64,000 nt of DNA from Mucor racemosus (GCA_027405735.1 JAPEHQ010000022.1:744001-808000), one strand, 5' to 3'. Shown: positions 1 to 12,121, counted from the stretch's first letter. The notes: generated by a model not told the origin, from the sequence alone. Made by a program: numbers and translations.

Positions 1-1624
1 TATTACAAGCAACAATGCTCTCAATGATGATAATATATCCACAGCAAACACAACAAACATCGATTATACCAATGCAGCCATTAATAATATACCTAAAAAT
101 GGATTCCCTATTTCGTTTGTTCATTTAGGAAAACAAAGTTCAGGAGGTCCCATCACTTTATATTCAACTACATTAGCTGTTCGTAAACAATGGGCTGATA
201 AAATTGAAGGCCAACGTAAAGCTCTAGTTGAAAAGCATAAAGTGTTTAATATCAAATCCATCAATGAGAGTTTCTTTAGCACATTTAACAAGGTCAACTG
301 TACAGCTGTATTTGGTAAGTTGATGTATTTCTTCAAACATTCGTTGAAAATCTAATTATATCCACGCAGATAATGGTAAATCTCTCGTCTTGGGTGGTGA
401 TCAAGGCGTATACCTTAAAAAGGAAGGTAGTGGGGATGAATTAATTAGAATCTTGGCAATGGACAAAGTATCACAAATTGACATCCTCGAGCAATCCAAC
501 TTAATTTTGGTATTGGCAGATAAAATCCTGTATACCTATTCATTAGATACCCTCTTGTCTACTGAAACAGGCATGAAGCGTGGTCGTAAAATATCTAGCC
601 ATGTTTCCTTTTTCAAAGTTGGTAAAATTTGGGATAAATCTATTCAAGCAAATGCCAGTGGTCCAGATCAAGTAATCACTGTAGATGGTATTGAAAAAAC
701 CTTGGTTTGTTTTGTCCGTTACAATGCCATGACATCTACTATTCGTGCTTTAGAACCTTATGAAACTACAAAAGAATCCAGCAAGAAAAAGAACAAGAAT
801 CTAGGCCGTCTTATTCGTGGTAATAATGAAGTCCTCAAGGCGTACAAGGATTTGTACATCCCTGGAGAAGCTTCCTCTATTCAATTTTTCAAAAACATCA
901 TCTGTGTTGGTAGTGCAAGAGGTTTTCAAATGGTGAACCTGAGTTCTGCAGAAGTACAAAGTAAAATAGTAACACAAATTGTCTGTTTGATTTATGGATA
1001 TTAATTAATTTTTTTTTTTTTTTTTTTTTTTGCTTCAAGGTGTACTGGATCCAAATGATGAAAGTAATAATTCCATCCTTGCGTTACATGAAAATATGAA
1101 ACCCATTTCAATGTTTAGACACAAAGATGGCAATATTTTACTTTGTTATAGTGGTAATGTTTATTGGGGGGGCGATTGCTTCACTGTGATTTTTTTTTTT
1201 TATATATATACTAATATGCATACATAGAATTGGCCTTCTATATCGATAAAAAGGGTAAACGTGTTCGTAAAGATTGGTCCATTCCTTGGGAAGGAAATCC
1301 TACTGCATTTGCATTTAGATTCCCGTATGTCGTTGCCTTTAATACCAACTTTATTGAGGTTCGTCATATGGATACAGTAAGTTGATAATGTTGATATAAC
1401 CAATGTACATTCCTATTAACAATAATCTTGTTTAGGGTGATTTGCTTCAAGTGATACCCGGAAATAACATTCGTTGTCTTCGCCCTGATTCCACAGACAG
1501 AATTTATGGTGTCATGGATGATCGTCTTGCCGGATCTGAAGTTATCTTTGAACTGCACCTGGTCGATCCTCATCGCCGTAAAATCAGCATGATTAAAAAC
1601 ACTAGAAACAGAACTTTATTCTAA
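1..1624 (+). CDS. Rho guanine-nucleotide exchange factor, C-terminal part (PH end + CNH domain), 5' end outside window
   Basis: Exons read as 2-314, 370-960, 1040-1153, 1228-1376 and 1436-1624; phases agree at every junction and the frame ends at TAA 1622-1624. The first exon ends a PH domain (ITLYSTTLAVRKQWADKI, a typical PH C-terminal helix). The rest reads as a citron/CNH beta-propeller (VLGGDQGVYL, LLCYSELAFYID, PYVVAFNTNFIEV). This order, normally after a DH domain, is that of fungal Rom1/Rom2-type Rho1 GEFs, which activate Rho1 at the plasma membrane for cell-wall synthesis and actin control. The DH domain should lie upstream of the window. Intron 2 has a T-rich tract before its acceptor. 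Family call is firm; the exact paralogue is not. Confidence 0.85.
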
Positions 1625-3129
1625 AAATGGCATCTTTCTGTATATGTATGTTTTCTGTACATTATCTTTCTTTCTTTTTTCCTATTCATTCCTTTTATTC
1701 TTTGTCTATTTCCTTTTTTTTTTCTTTTTTTCTATTGTCCTCTTTTAACTTATTATTATTTTTATTACTTACTATTACTATTGCTACAAAAATTAAAAAT
1801 TCAAGAAATTCGCTCCTTAAAAACACACGCAAATCCTTGTTATTAGTATGCATGAATGTGCAGTACTCGGCTCAAGGCTCAATAAACTAACAAAAAAAAA
1901 AAAAAAAAGAATATGAAGCTATTCTTGAAAATGCTATTGCAATTTATAGAATGGAAATTGATCAAAAACTGGACGAGCAAAAATCCTTTGTAGGCATAAT
2001 TTTATGATTTACACCAAAAGATGCGGCTATTGCTTCAAGTAGTAAACGAGAAGCTATAAAAAAATTAGTACCCCAAATGCATATCAGAATAGCTCAGAAC
2101 CGGGATCATCGATAGCAATAAATGAACCCGATTCTTAATCTTTAGGTTTAGTGGAAACGTACAGCAAAACGTTGTTGTTTCACAAAAAACAGCTTGAAAC
2201 GGTACTTTAAAAGGCTTATTTTGCGTGCATCGGGATGTTCCTGAAGCTTTAAAGGACACCAAGCCATTGCCCTTGTTCAATAGTGTCATTTCAAAGGGTT
2301 TTTACGATTTTTTCCAGATTATAGTTTTTTGAAGATTTTCATGAGGTATCCCTCGTCCGAAATCGTAAAATGACAAAAATTCATTTTTTGACCCGAAAAA
2401 TGGAACTTTTTACTAAGGTATATTGTTAGTCAAAATGATTGTCAGGCCACCTCTTTTCCGTCAAAAGCACCTTTTTGCGTGTTAAAACTAAAACTTTGGA
2501 GATTTTGAGGAAAATGCTTAATTTCTTTTTATGTTGTTTATGGAATATTTTGTGTGTAAAATTTGTGCAAAAATAGCATTATTCGATCCGCGATAATTGA
2601 TACTATAGCTTTTATTAAAACTTTATTGCACATTTATTTATGAATCTCTAGAGATATCGTCAAAAAGGCCTCATGTTTGATCCAAAATTGCAAAAAATTG
2701 ACAGATGGAAGCAAGAAACGGCCGTTAAATTAAAACGCCGCTAGACTCAATTTTATTCAATCGTTAATGCGACGTACTTCTATCAAATATCAGACTTGTT
2801 TAATAAGTTTTGAAAAAAGATGGATTTATATAAGGTGCCGTAAACTGTAGTAAATAATTTTTCTCCAACGCTAAGTCTTAAAATTGTATTGATGCTGCAT
2901 TTATCAGTATTATTTGATGTGTTAGATTTCATTTTGATGTACATTTAGAAGAAAAAAGATAAAAAAAAACAAAATTGTAAATACAAGCTGTAGACATTTA
3001 TTTAATTTTTGATACATAATATTATGTACATATATATCACATCAAAATACTTTGGAATAAATATTCATTTCTCAATATGCAATAAGGATAGATGCATATA
3101 TCACTTAATTCTGGAAAAGCTTTCATTTT
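1625..3129. other. Intergenic DNA with unidentified remnants
   Basis: A T-rich 3' UTR stretch follows the GEF stop. Near 1866-1908 a GGCTCAA..AATAAAC motif runs into a poly-A tract; a similar motif plus poly-A ends the SINE-like insertion at 41163-41452, so this may be a 3' retroposon remnant, but no target duplication was found. From about 1909 a short frame (EYEAILENAIAIYRMEIDQ) breaks after about 30 codons and looks like a gene fragment of unknown origin. Nothing else recognised. Confidence 0.35.
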
Positions 3130-3147
3130 CTTGGGATGAGAATTAGT

Positions 3148-5049
3148 TTATAAGCATACTATCTCAGTAGTCTTGATGATGCCATGGTCAGTTTGACTGA
3201 ATACTATATCATCTAAATTTACTTCAGTATCAAGCATGCATTCTTCGACCTTTTTATGACAAGATTTGTTGTTGATAATAAATGGATTCGGTGAGGTAGT
3301 TGATGTTAAAGAAGTTGAGGGGTTTCGATATTCGGATATTTGTCGTTTTAATGACTGAAGATCTTGTCGTACATCACGAATGTCAATCATCAATTCCCTC
3401 TTTTTCAACTTGGGCATTTCAACTTCACGTTAGTACTCGTTTCAATCAGCTACCTTGTTTTTCCAATCTCTTTTTGAAGTACGAACACTCTTGGATGTCA
3501 AAATAAACTGATCCACTTCTTTTCTTCGTTCCTTAAACAACGTCTCCAAATCAGATCTACGATTATTCAAAGCCTTCAATCCGTCATCCTCATCCTGGGC
3601 TATTGATTTGTTGATTGCTTTTGGCTTTTCTTAAGTTGTTGAATATAATCTACTGTGCCATATATTCTGGTGGTCTTCAACCCAGGAAGAATGTAGATTC
3701 TGTTTGCAAACTCTAGTCCGTAGTTTGATGATATCTTTTTTAATTGATCAATATTAAAAAATGCGCTAAAGACAGCATCTTTATTAACAAGGGCTGAATC
3801 TTGTTTGATACGGTTGTCTTTGAAATCCAAAACAAACATTCTTTGTCTGCATTGTGTTAAGCAGAAGAGTGCATAAAGCATTGTTGTGTCAATAAGGAAG
3901 GAATGGAGAGCAACCGGTTTGATGATTGGTATTAATTTCACAACTTGACCATCGTATCCAATAGATCGGTAACACTTGATTTCCCATGAAGACAAGAGGG
4001 ACCTTATATTGAAAGAGATGAGAGTTATCTTTATCTAGTATATAAGGCTTTACGAAATTCACTATCTTTATGATTGTCTCATATTCTTTGTCACCAAGGT
4101 TCTTGAGCTTCATTTCAAAATAGCGTCTTGTAATCGTTTGTGTTTGAAATAATGCTGATCTTGTTACTTGTAACAATTGTTTAATCCTTCTTCTGGGAGC
4201 ATCCTTGGTCTTTTCAGCATTGATATCATCTCTAACTAAAGCATCCTTTACATTATCATCGTTGTCATCTTTTCGTTCACTCTTACTTTCCGGCTTTCCT
4301 TTCCAACCAGAATCCCTCTCTTCACACTACATGAATAACACAAAATGTTATTTAATGCTCTTGTAATATTCAAAGTTGAAGTATTTTTACCTCTCTTTCA
4401 AGTACTTGTCTGTATGTGTCTAATCTCCTCTGGCACTAACTTGCAGATAACTCTTTTCCCTTTTGTAAGTACTTGATTCGTTTCTTTTCCTCATTAGCAA
4501 ACAGCCTTCTTCTTTTTCCATTCCTGGTCATACGTAACAAAGAGATACGTTCATATTCACCGATACTTTCATCATCGACATCTTCATCTTCTTACATGTC
4601 ATCATTACTATTATTATTACTATCTTCATCAACATCATATTCTCTGTTTTTTGTAGATAATGTACTTGTTTCATTGTTCAAATTAGAGTGCTTTGTGGTG
4701 ACGAAGTTTTTTCGAATAAAATCTATCCAGTATTCTACGCTCATTTTCTTTGTTTTCTTACAATCATTTCGCAAAAATAGTTCGATAGAAGCAGCATCAA
4801 CATTGATACTTGCTGAAGCATTAGTTACCACACCCTTGGGAAGTCTTGTACCTTTCAGAAGAATCTCATAAAGTCTATCGTATTTCTGGTCTTTACATTG
4901 CTTAATTGAATTTACAAGTCTAATCTTGAATTGAGCTTCTAAAACACTCATGTAGTTTACTTTGTCATAGGACGTTGAACGCTTGCTATTACGACATCCT
5001 TGGCCATTATCTTCAAATGAGGCTGGAGAGTTTATGGTGGTTATGCTTG
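3148..5049 (-). pseudogene. Fanzor-like (TnpB-family) nuclease relic, copy A
   Basis: Colinear with the intact copy at 34.3-38.3 kb but broken. From the 5' end: the N-terminal helical region (about 5040-4592, motif RLPKGVVTNASAS against QLPRGVVSSAEQS in the intact copy, and MSVEYWIDFIRKNF against SIEHWKDYVKENF); then a jump to the RRRLFA segment (about 4510), so roughly 240 residues of the intact protein are missing; then the intron after ..VLERE at the same place as in the intact gene; then the middle region (4176-3600, KIVNFVKPYI, DAVFSAFFNIDQL) with a frame change near 3970; then the RuvC-I-like motif SQTDHGI (about 3190). It stops just after; the zinc ribbon and RuvC-III are absent. Stop codons and frameshifts mean it cannot make a nuclease. 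Confidence 0.75.
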
Positions 5050-6689
5050 AAATATAAACATCTACTTATCTTTTCCTTCTTCTCATTTAAATAATAGTAT
5101 ATATACTATAACAAGATAAAGAAATGGAAGAGGGCTCAAATATTGTGCGCGTACATAATAAACAGCTTTAAGGGTGCAGACCTGTTGTATTAAATGTTAA
5201 ATTGGCATTGATAACAATCGAATTGATAGATTAGGTTCAATGGAAATGTCTAGCAAATTGCTGTATTGGATAGACGCTTAAAGGCTTTACTGATAATCAA
5301 TTATATGTATGTATATGCAATAACTAACAAATATTTCTTTGTACTGAGCTATCGATCAAAATAGCTTAAACTTTCTCCCTCTTTCAGATGAATTTGAGTC
5401 ATAATGTTTACGATGTCGAGTGGGACACTTTTGCAAACAGTGAAAATAAAATCCATTTGGCAGATGTGGATTTAAGCTCAGTCAAGTGTAAATATCTGCA
5501 TAATATATAATTTTATATGGTCAGATTCAAAATCGGAGCGTGCACCTATTTCAATGGATAATCAGAAAATAAAAAATGCAAGGTTATACTTGACATGCTA
5601 CAAAATATTTCCAAAAGAGTTAGTTCTATTTATGTTGATTTCTCAGCGATTATAAATGCTTCAAGCGTGAAACACTTGCTTTCCCTAGGAGGAATAATAC
5701 ATAATAAAATGTATTATAGCTAAAAGTACAAATCAGAGTTAAATATTAAGTTGTTTAATAAAAAAATTTAGATATTAATATTAGATTAAGCTTGACAGGC
5801 TTATGATAAAGTTTTACCTCCAGAATTTATTACTTTTTATTGAAGATTTTTCTGGTTTTTGTGAGCTTTGGTTGGCTGCATTTAAATTTAGGTTTCTAAT
5901 TTTATTCGAATTGCCATACTGTCTGGTGATTGTTGCTTTGTGAATGTTTATACGATGCAATTATGGGTTTTTTACTCTTTGGAAAATTGATTTTGCCATA
6001 TTCCCTTGTTTGCAAAGTATTGAAAGCTTCGGTGAGCGATTTTACAGAAAAACATTCATTACTGTCGTCAATATTTAACTGATCTAATTGTTTAACTTTA
6101 ACCTTGTCGTTCCATCTATAAAACACGGCTTTCTGTTTCAGTATACACAATTTCTCTTCACTTTTTTTCTGGACGGACCTTGGATCTCGTATGTTCTCAA
6201 ATAGCGCATAATATCTTGAAATGCATCGCCATCTCGATTGATAAAAGATTCTTATAATTGAGAAAGAAAGAGTTTGTGGGATAATCACGTTAAAATAATC
6301 AACTTGGACGAGTTAATCAAAGCTGATACTCCCATGCTATCAAGTATTCGTGACTCATGCAGCTTTGAGTTACTGGTGGTTTATTTTACAGTCATTATAT
6401 TTTATTGATGCGATACATTTTAATTTAGCAACCAAAGATTTGGATAGAAAAAAATAGGTATTTTTTGAATATATATACTGTATATATATAATATCAAATA
6501 TTTTAACATATGTTTAAGCAATCTAATATTACGTGTGAAATTATTTTTAGGAACGATGATTTTTGTAAGGATGTGCACTACATTTATTTGATAATAAAAA
6601 AATTGATTAAAAAGTCTTCGTGTTTAATATGTTAAGAACATTTGAAAACAGGCAAGCTTCATTGTTAAGATACCTAGAAGATGTCACCT
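5050..6689. other. Intergenic DNA; one unassigned ORF and a sequence shared with the upstream side of Fanzor copy B
   Basis: No gene recognised. A 128-codon minus-strand ORF (5902-6288) has a basic, Lys-rich sequence with no family I recognise; it could be a fragment. Positions 5872-5906 are identical over 35 bp to 38636-38670. Near 5524-5545 is a short inverted match to the end of repeat R1 (CTCCGATTTTGAAT), suggesting an R1 fragment. The rest is AT-rich without further signal. Confidence 0.35.
5872..5906 (-). repeat. 35-bp sequence upstream of Fanzor relic A, identical to 38636-38670
   Basis: Thirty-five bases (starting TTGGCTGCATTTAAATTTAG on +) are identical at 5872-5906 and 38636-38670. 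Both lie on the 5' side of a minus-strand Fanzor copy (about 0.85 kb and 0.35 kb upstream of the respective 5' ends) in the same orientation. Similarity continues more weakly into the CGAAT and CAGTAT flank. It may mark an element end or a shared upstream region; function unknown. Confidence 0.6.
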
Positions 6690-8310
6690 TTCCTCTATAG
6701 GCCATTGATATATGTCCGAAAATAAAAGGATTGATACCAGAATATAATTGCACTGGCCAAATATTAACCAAAAATGACCTAAAATTGATTGTAAAAATTA
6801 GACAACCAAACTGAGGAGTTAATTTTCTGTATTCACAAGATAGATTCAACTCAAAGCTACTCTGTATTTTTTGTGTTAGCAAAAAATATTAGTTTTTCGT
6901 CGAGGATATCAAAATAATAGGGACATATCACAGCTTATAACCTATGATATTGAGTTCCAAAATCGATTTGATGAAAAAAACGATGGAAAAATGATTCAAA
7001 AAACAAAAGCATGTAATAACTCATAAACTGTAAAGCAAGTTGAGCCAGCGTACTAAATAGTTTTTGTACAATTTTGGATCCTGCATCCATTTAAATAAAA
7101 TTTAAACAAATGTTTTACATTAAATATTGCGCAAAATGCAATTGAAATTTTGAAGATTTTTTGAAAATACACATTACTTTTTATAAGCATGCTTTTAATA
7201 TATTTTATTAAAATTGAGAGTTATATGTAGATAACGATTATTTCCAATACAAATAAAATAAAGACTACAAGCGATTATATCACGGAGAACGTAGGGTCTT
7301 TATTATTAAGTTAAAAAGGAAGCCAGGAGCCATCAGGTCCTGGATTCTAAAAGTATTTATACCATTTCAATTCCATTTGGATGTCAGGTTCAATATGGGA
7401 TTGAAATGAGATTTAACATAAATAATAGGCAAAAACCTACAAAAATAATGCACAGCAAAAATATCTATTGATAGAGCTAATGTTGTATCTTCTAGCTGCA
7501 TTTTTCGTAGAGAAAACGAGATTTTTGTCAATTTTTTTTTAAAATTCAGAATTTGAGATTAGGGTATACAAGGAAAAAATTGAAGCTAAAGCCGAAGGTA
7601 TTCCTTTGTACACATTTTTGAGGATATCTCCACGAAAAATCAATACTTTAAAAAAATCTAAATTGGGACCGAGAGAGCTCAGCGAGGTTGATAACATGAA
7701 TGTAGAAAAAATGCTGATCAATTTAACGAATATTTTGAAATCTACTACAAAAATGTCAAAAAAATGAAAAAAAAAAATAAAAGTGCTCATAATTTTTTTA
7801 TACTGAAATATGTTATAGAGTACTTCAAAAAAAGTAAGTTTTATTATTAAAAGATATTAGTATAGCTTAATTTTTGGGAGAGATATGAAGCCTCAAAGTT
7901 TCTGATTTCTAACAGTGAAATACCTGTAAAAGTCTGAAACATTAGCATTGAAAAATTTATACTAACTACAGAAGATAGGATATTTTTGGATGCTCGTTTT
8001 TGGATTAAAGCTGAACATCTCAGGTACATTGGCATATAATTTTTTCTTGGTGTTATTTAGTGAAAAAAAAAGTAGAGCAGGGATGAAAAATGAAGCCCAG
8101 TTTTCAAGGAAAAAGCAGTGAATTTTACGTGTTTTTGAGTCTTTCGTGTGATATGAAATAAATTTAGGAATAGGTAGCATAATGCGATTAATTTATATCT
8201 AATTAGCAGTATCTAAGGTATATCTTAAAAAGTGTTTTGTATGAGATTAGTCATAGAAAAGAGGGCATGCTCCGATTTTGAATATTGACAACTTTGAAAA
8301 TTATTCAATT
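6690..8310 (+). repeat. R1 dispersed repeat, copy 1 (interrupted)
   Basis: First of four copies of a 1.4-1.6 kb AT-rich repeat (others 24280-25700, 30690-32060, and inverted 50440-51150 plus 55641-56235). Shared landmarks in order: the ATTGATAT..GTCCGAAAATA region, GTACAATTTTGGAT..GCATCCAT, the AACGAG..TTTTTGTCAATTTTTTTT block, TGAGGATATCTCCACGAAAA, and TGCTCCGATTTT at the end. No long ORF is preserved between copies; the short ORFs within it are not conserved. This copy is interrupted at about 7200-7420 by an LTR-like sequence. Class of element unknown. Confidence 0.75.
7200..7420 (+). repeat. LTR-like short repeat inserted in R1 copy 1
   Basis: Contains AATAAAGACTA..GGAGAACGTAG..CTTTATTA, a layout also present at 29190-29400 and inverted at 60294-60507. 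Its first part (about 7217-7263) is almost identical to 18386-18431. The intact R1 copies lack this block, so it appears to be an insertion. It includes an imperfect hairpin (CCAGGAGCCATCAGGTCCTGG). No coding capacity; a solo LTR or a MITE are both possible. Confidence 0.5.
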
Positions 8311-8706
8311 TTTCTCAAGCGGGTATAAACCTACAAAAAAATCAAAGTACATTGCGAGTGCAGCTTTTCCAATATGGAATGCCTCAAAGCTTTGCAGAAG
8401 CCTATGGTTCGTCAATGATAGAGTGTATAAAAACAAAGCACGCTGCAATATTTAAATTGAATATATTTTTTCCACTGAAAGTGTTGTTAAAAATTAAAAA
8501 TAACATTTTGGTGGAGAAAATAGTTTTTCCCATTTAAAAATTAATTAAAATAAGGATCATCTGGATATGATCAGAAATGGTTTCACCAGCCAACCGAAAT
8601 CCTCGGTATTTTTTTCTATATCTGAAGAACATGTGCTTAGGTTGTCTTTTTGACATGAAGCAAATGAGCAAAGCTTACCTCCAGACGCAACAAATAAGAC
8701 ACGAGC

Positions 8707-8739
<33 letters not shown>

Positions 8740-9265
8740 TCTTCAGTATATCGAGGCAAAAAAGGCTAAGATATTGGCAATCAAAAGAATAGCAAGAGTA
8801 AAAGATTTCATTTTTAGTTTATTGGTATGGAAAATGAAGCTTTTATACTTTTTCTTTTCTTTTCTATCAAAACGAAGATCACTCTGACAATCAGTTGTTT
8901 AAAAAAGTAATCATCAAAGCTCTAATATACAGGTTGTCAACTGTCGTCTCACGATTATTGGTTATTTATACATGTAAGCGGTTTGAATGTTTATTGACGC
9001 ATCCTACACAAAAATACAGAATTTCTTTCAAAATGACATTAAAGCATTTATAACCCTTGAAAGATTGAATAAATGGTAGATTCTTTTAAATTTTAAATCT
9101 AATATAGTTACTATTGCTCTTACTAGTATCAATTGAGTTAAAAGGCTGGATTGAATATTTGTTATTATTAAATTTGGTCATAAATGTGTATCTCTATAGG
9201 GGGGAGGGGGGGCATATAATTAAAAAAAAAAAAAAATTACTACATACATATAAAAAAAAATTAAT
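8311..9265. other. Intergenic DNA, low complexity
   Basis: AT-rich with a run of about 30 T near 8709-8738, a G-rich patch near 9200-9212 and A runs just beyond. No gene, RNA or repeat recognised apart from proximity to the 3' end of the G-alpha gene. Confidence 0.5.
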
Positions 9266-10836
9266 CTACAATAAAAGGGTTTGAAGGTTTTCATGAAGTA
9301 TACTATCAGATACAGATTCCATGATATGAGCTAATAATCTTGTATCTGTAGCAACGGTATAATGCACATAGATTTGTTTGCTAGCATTGGCATTTAGTTT
9401 TGTGAATCTCCTCTTAAAATACTCGATTGCTTGATCATAGTCCGCCGATGGTCCTACAACAAGGTAAGTTAACGCTTTATAAAGAGGAGATGTTTGAATT
9501 TACCTCTATAATCTGGAAAATATTCTTTAATTTCAGACTTTTGTAACTTTTCTTTAAAAAGATCGACCTTGTTTAAAAATAAGATCATTGATGTATTGAC
9601 AAACCATTTTGAATTGCAAATTGATTCAAACAACATGAAAGCTTCGTACATCTAATCGAAGGAGATTAATTTGAGTTACATGCAAAAATAATTACTGGAT
9701 TTGTATTTTTGCTTACCTGATTCTATATACAATCAAATTAAATGAAAAATGATCGATTGGTAGGTTCAAGAAAGAAGGGTTTTAAAATTTTGATTAAATA
9801 TATGAATTGTAACACTTTACTGAATATTTATCTTCCACTAGACAACAATCGTAACCACTCAAAGCGGCCACAAATAGAACAGCGGCAACATTTTCAAAAC
9901 AGTGTATCCTGTAAATATGTGTGTAATACCAATTGAATGAGAAATATGTTGTAAATAATACTTTTTTTTATACCATTTCTTTCTTTCACTACGTTGACCT
10001 CCAACATCAAACATTCTATAAGTAACAGAGCCATGTCTAAATTTGGATTCGACAATTCCTAGTTTTCGGCACTTGTTACACATACGGAATTCAAGGTGTA
10101 TTTTAATGTATTTTTATACCTGTAGTCTTTATACGGCAGTGAATGATATCAGAATCTGTTGGTGTATAATCAGGCTCAAAAAATCTATCTAATTGATCAA
10201 AGAAACTTGATATTTTTTCAGATGTTGGTTATAATGATTTAATATAAAAAAAGAGGGGGGGGGGAGGAGACACTCACTATTTGATATTCTCATTAAAGGC
10301 AAATGTATGGCCTTTTGCAAATGTTGCTTGTATGCTTTTGTCTTTCCACAATGAAACAAGTGGTTGGTGATATTCAGTTGGGTATGATTCATGTATTGAT
10401 AATTGAAATGAACTAACAGGATGTTCAAATAAATTGATATAATTCCAATTTGTTTCATTTTCAAATGATAAATTTAATATTCCCATACTTTCTAATAAAG
10501 CTTGCATAGATCCCAATAAATTTGTGAATATCATCATTCGAAAGTTTTCTCTTTCAATTTTGGAGAATCCGCAATCATGAATCAACTTCATTTGCTTTAT
10601 AATTGTACTTTTACCAGAATCACCAGCGCCTAATTTTATTGTTTATAATCAATCTCGATTTCCATGTGCTTTTTTTTTTTTTTTTTTTTTTATTTATTTA
10701 TTTCTTTCTTTCTTTCTTTCTTTTTTCCCCCCATTTTACCTAATAATAGGATTTTAATTTCCTTGCCAACTCTCTTTTTTTCAATTTTAAGTTGTTTATC
10801 AATTGCTTTTGATTTGGTGCTTATACTATTTCCCAT
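9266..10836 (-). CDS. Heterotrimeric G-protein alpha subunit (349 aa, 8 exons)
   Basis: Exons on the minus strand: 10836-10740, 10629-10278, 10205-10120, 10058-9974, 9908-9821, 9722-9717 (6-nt microexon), 9651-9504, 9453-9266; phases agree throughout and give 349 residues, the normal size. It begins MGNSIS, a classic N-myristoylation signal, so the protein should sit on the inner plasma membrane. Motifs in order: P-loop GAGDSGKST (Asp where most family members have Glu), switch I Arg in CRIKTTGI, switch [19 protein letters not shown] guanine-specificity motif, and TVATDT in place of the usual TCAT. The C-terminus (ENLQTLLL) lacks the Cys four residues from the end that pertussis toxin modifies in Gi classes. 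It transduces signals from seven-helix receptors. Which fungal G-alpha subgroup it belongs to is not resolved. Confidence 0.93.
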
Positions 10837-11097
10837 TTCTTCTTGTATGTTGTTACAAATGAAAATATATAAAAAAAAGAAAAAGAAAAGAAAAGAGAGA
10901 AAGAGAAGAAAATAATAGGTTATATAAATTATAAAATAGAATGACAAAAAACGAAAGAAAGAACAAAAATAGATCTTTACCTATTCTGGTTGGAAGCAAA
11001 TTTTATGTAATACGGAATCTCCTCTTTCTCAGACCTTTTTTAATTAATATTTATACATGCTATATACAACAAAGTTTATACAAAGAAACACAAGTGC
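10837..11097. other. Short intergenic region between G-alpha start and Sel1 gene end
   Basis: Holds the 5' flank of the G-alpha gene (A-rich tracts near 10870-10912) and the 3' end of the downstream-oriented Sel1 gene. No specific control site recognised. Confidence 0.4.
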
Positions 11098-12121
11098 TTA
11101 TTTCTTGATTTTTCCTTTCCAGCCTGGTTCATCCACTTGATTGTATTTATCTTTCCAAATCCATGAATTTCCAATCATGCCTTGTCCTTGTCTCTCCGCT
11201 AATCGATAATATTTTGCAGAACAATACAAATCCTTTTTCACACCTAAACCATGAGCATAACAGAATCCTAAATCATTTTGAGCATCAGGATCTCCTAAAT
11301 TTGATGCTACTTGAAAGTAATATGTTGCTGTTTCCAAATTTTTAGGTACCTGAATTTTTTAATTAGTCAAGTCAAAATTATTGGGTCTCTTTCTCTCTCA
11401 ATTAGACAAAAAAAAAACTTACACCCCATCCATGTCGAAAACATACACCGAGTTCGTAAATAGCAAGAACTAATTCAGATTTCGCAACCGATGCTGATTG
11501 AGCTATGCCAGTTTGTAAATCATAAACTGCACATTCTGCTGCACTTTGAAGATATTTCACGGCTTTTGTTGGATCTCTTTTACATCCCCATCCGTGTCTC
11601 AATGCAATGCCATAAAAAAACAATCCTAATGGTGATCCTCCTTCTGCTGATAATCTCCAATAATGTGTCGCTTTTTCTAATTCACCTTTTTCATGATATT
11701 TCATACCTAATTGCAGATAATCATGTGTGTTTTCCGATTGACTCGATCTTTTTGTAGTAGACGGTAAATCAGATAAAGATGTTGATGAAGAATGAATCGA
11801 TTGTAAACTGCGACTGATATGAGGATGATTGTTGCTGGGTCTTTCTGTTGATGTAACAAGTAGATTTTCATCAAATGATGTGAGTGAATGAGCTGATCTA
11901 AGACCAAATACCTGTTGTTTCTGTCTATTACTATTGAATTCTATAGCTGAATTGATATCCGGTGGATATTCAACGCAAGGTGAACTGATAGAAAAGCGAG
12001 ATAATGACCCAGATCTCTTTTGTTGATCATTAGTTTCTGTTGTTTGTTGATTGAATAAAGAGAATCTATTTTTGTTTTTACTACTGTTGTCTATTGAAAA
12101 GGCTTTCCTGAGTCTATTCAT
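11098..12121 (-). CDS. Sel1-repeat (TPR-like) protein, 316 aa
   Basis: Two exons on minus: 12121-11423 and 11349-11098 (TAA), joined in phase across GGT|GTAAGT to produce HGWGVPKNLETATYYF. The first about 125 residues are Ser/Thr/Gln-rich and probably disordered. The rest is a run of about four Sel1 repeats (LGMKYHEKGELEKATHYWRL, YGIALRHGWGC, LGVCFRHGWGV, LGFCYAHGLGVKKD). Such repeats form a helical scaffold for protein binding. In fungi this arrangement, a disordered N-terminus plus a few Sel1 repeats, is seen in Nif1/Dsf2-type and Skt5/Chs4-type proteins; I cannot decide between them. No CAAX box ends the protein (C-term GWKGKIKK), which argues against a classic Chs4. Confidence 0.82.

Noticed and set aside
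5902..6288. 128-codon minus ORF as a Fanzor-linked gene
   Set aside because: No recognisable domain, and the only shared DNA with copy B's upstream side begins at its stop codon.
11098..12121. Calling the Sel1 gene CHS4/SKT5
   Set aside because: Only about four repeats and no C-terminal CAAX box; resemblance does not go beyond Sel1 repeats.
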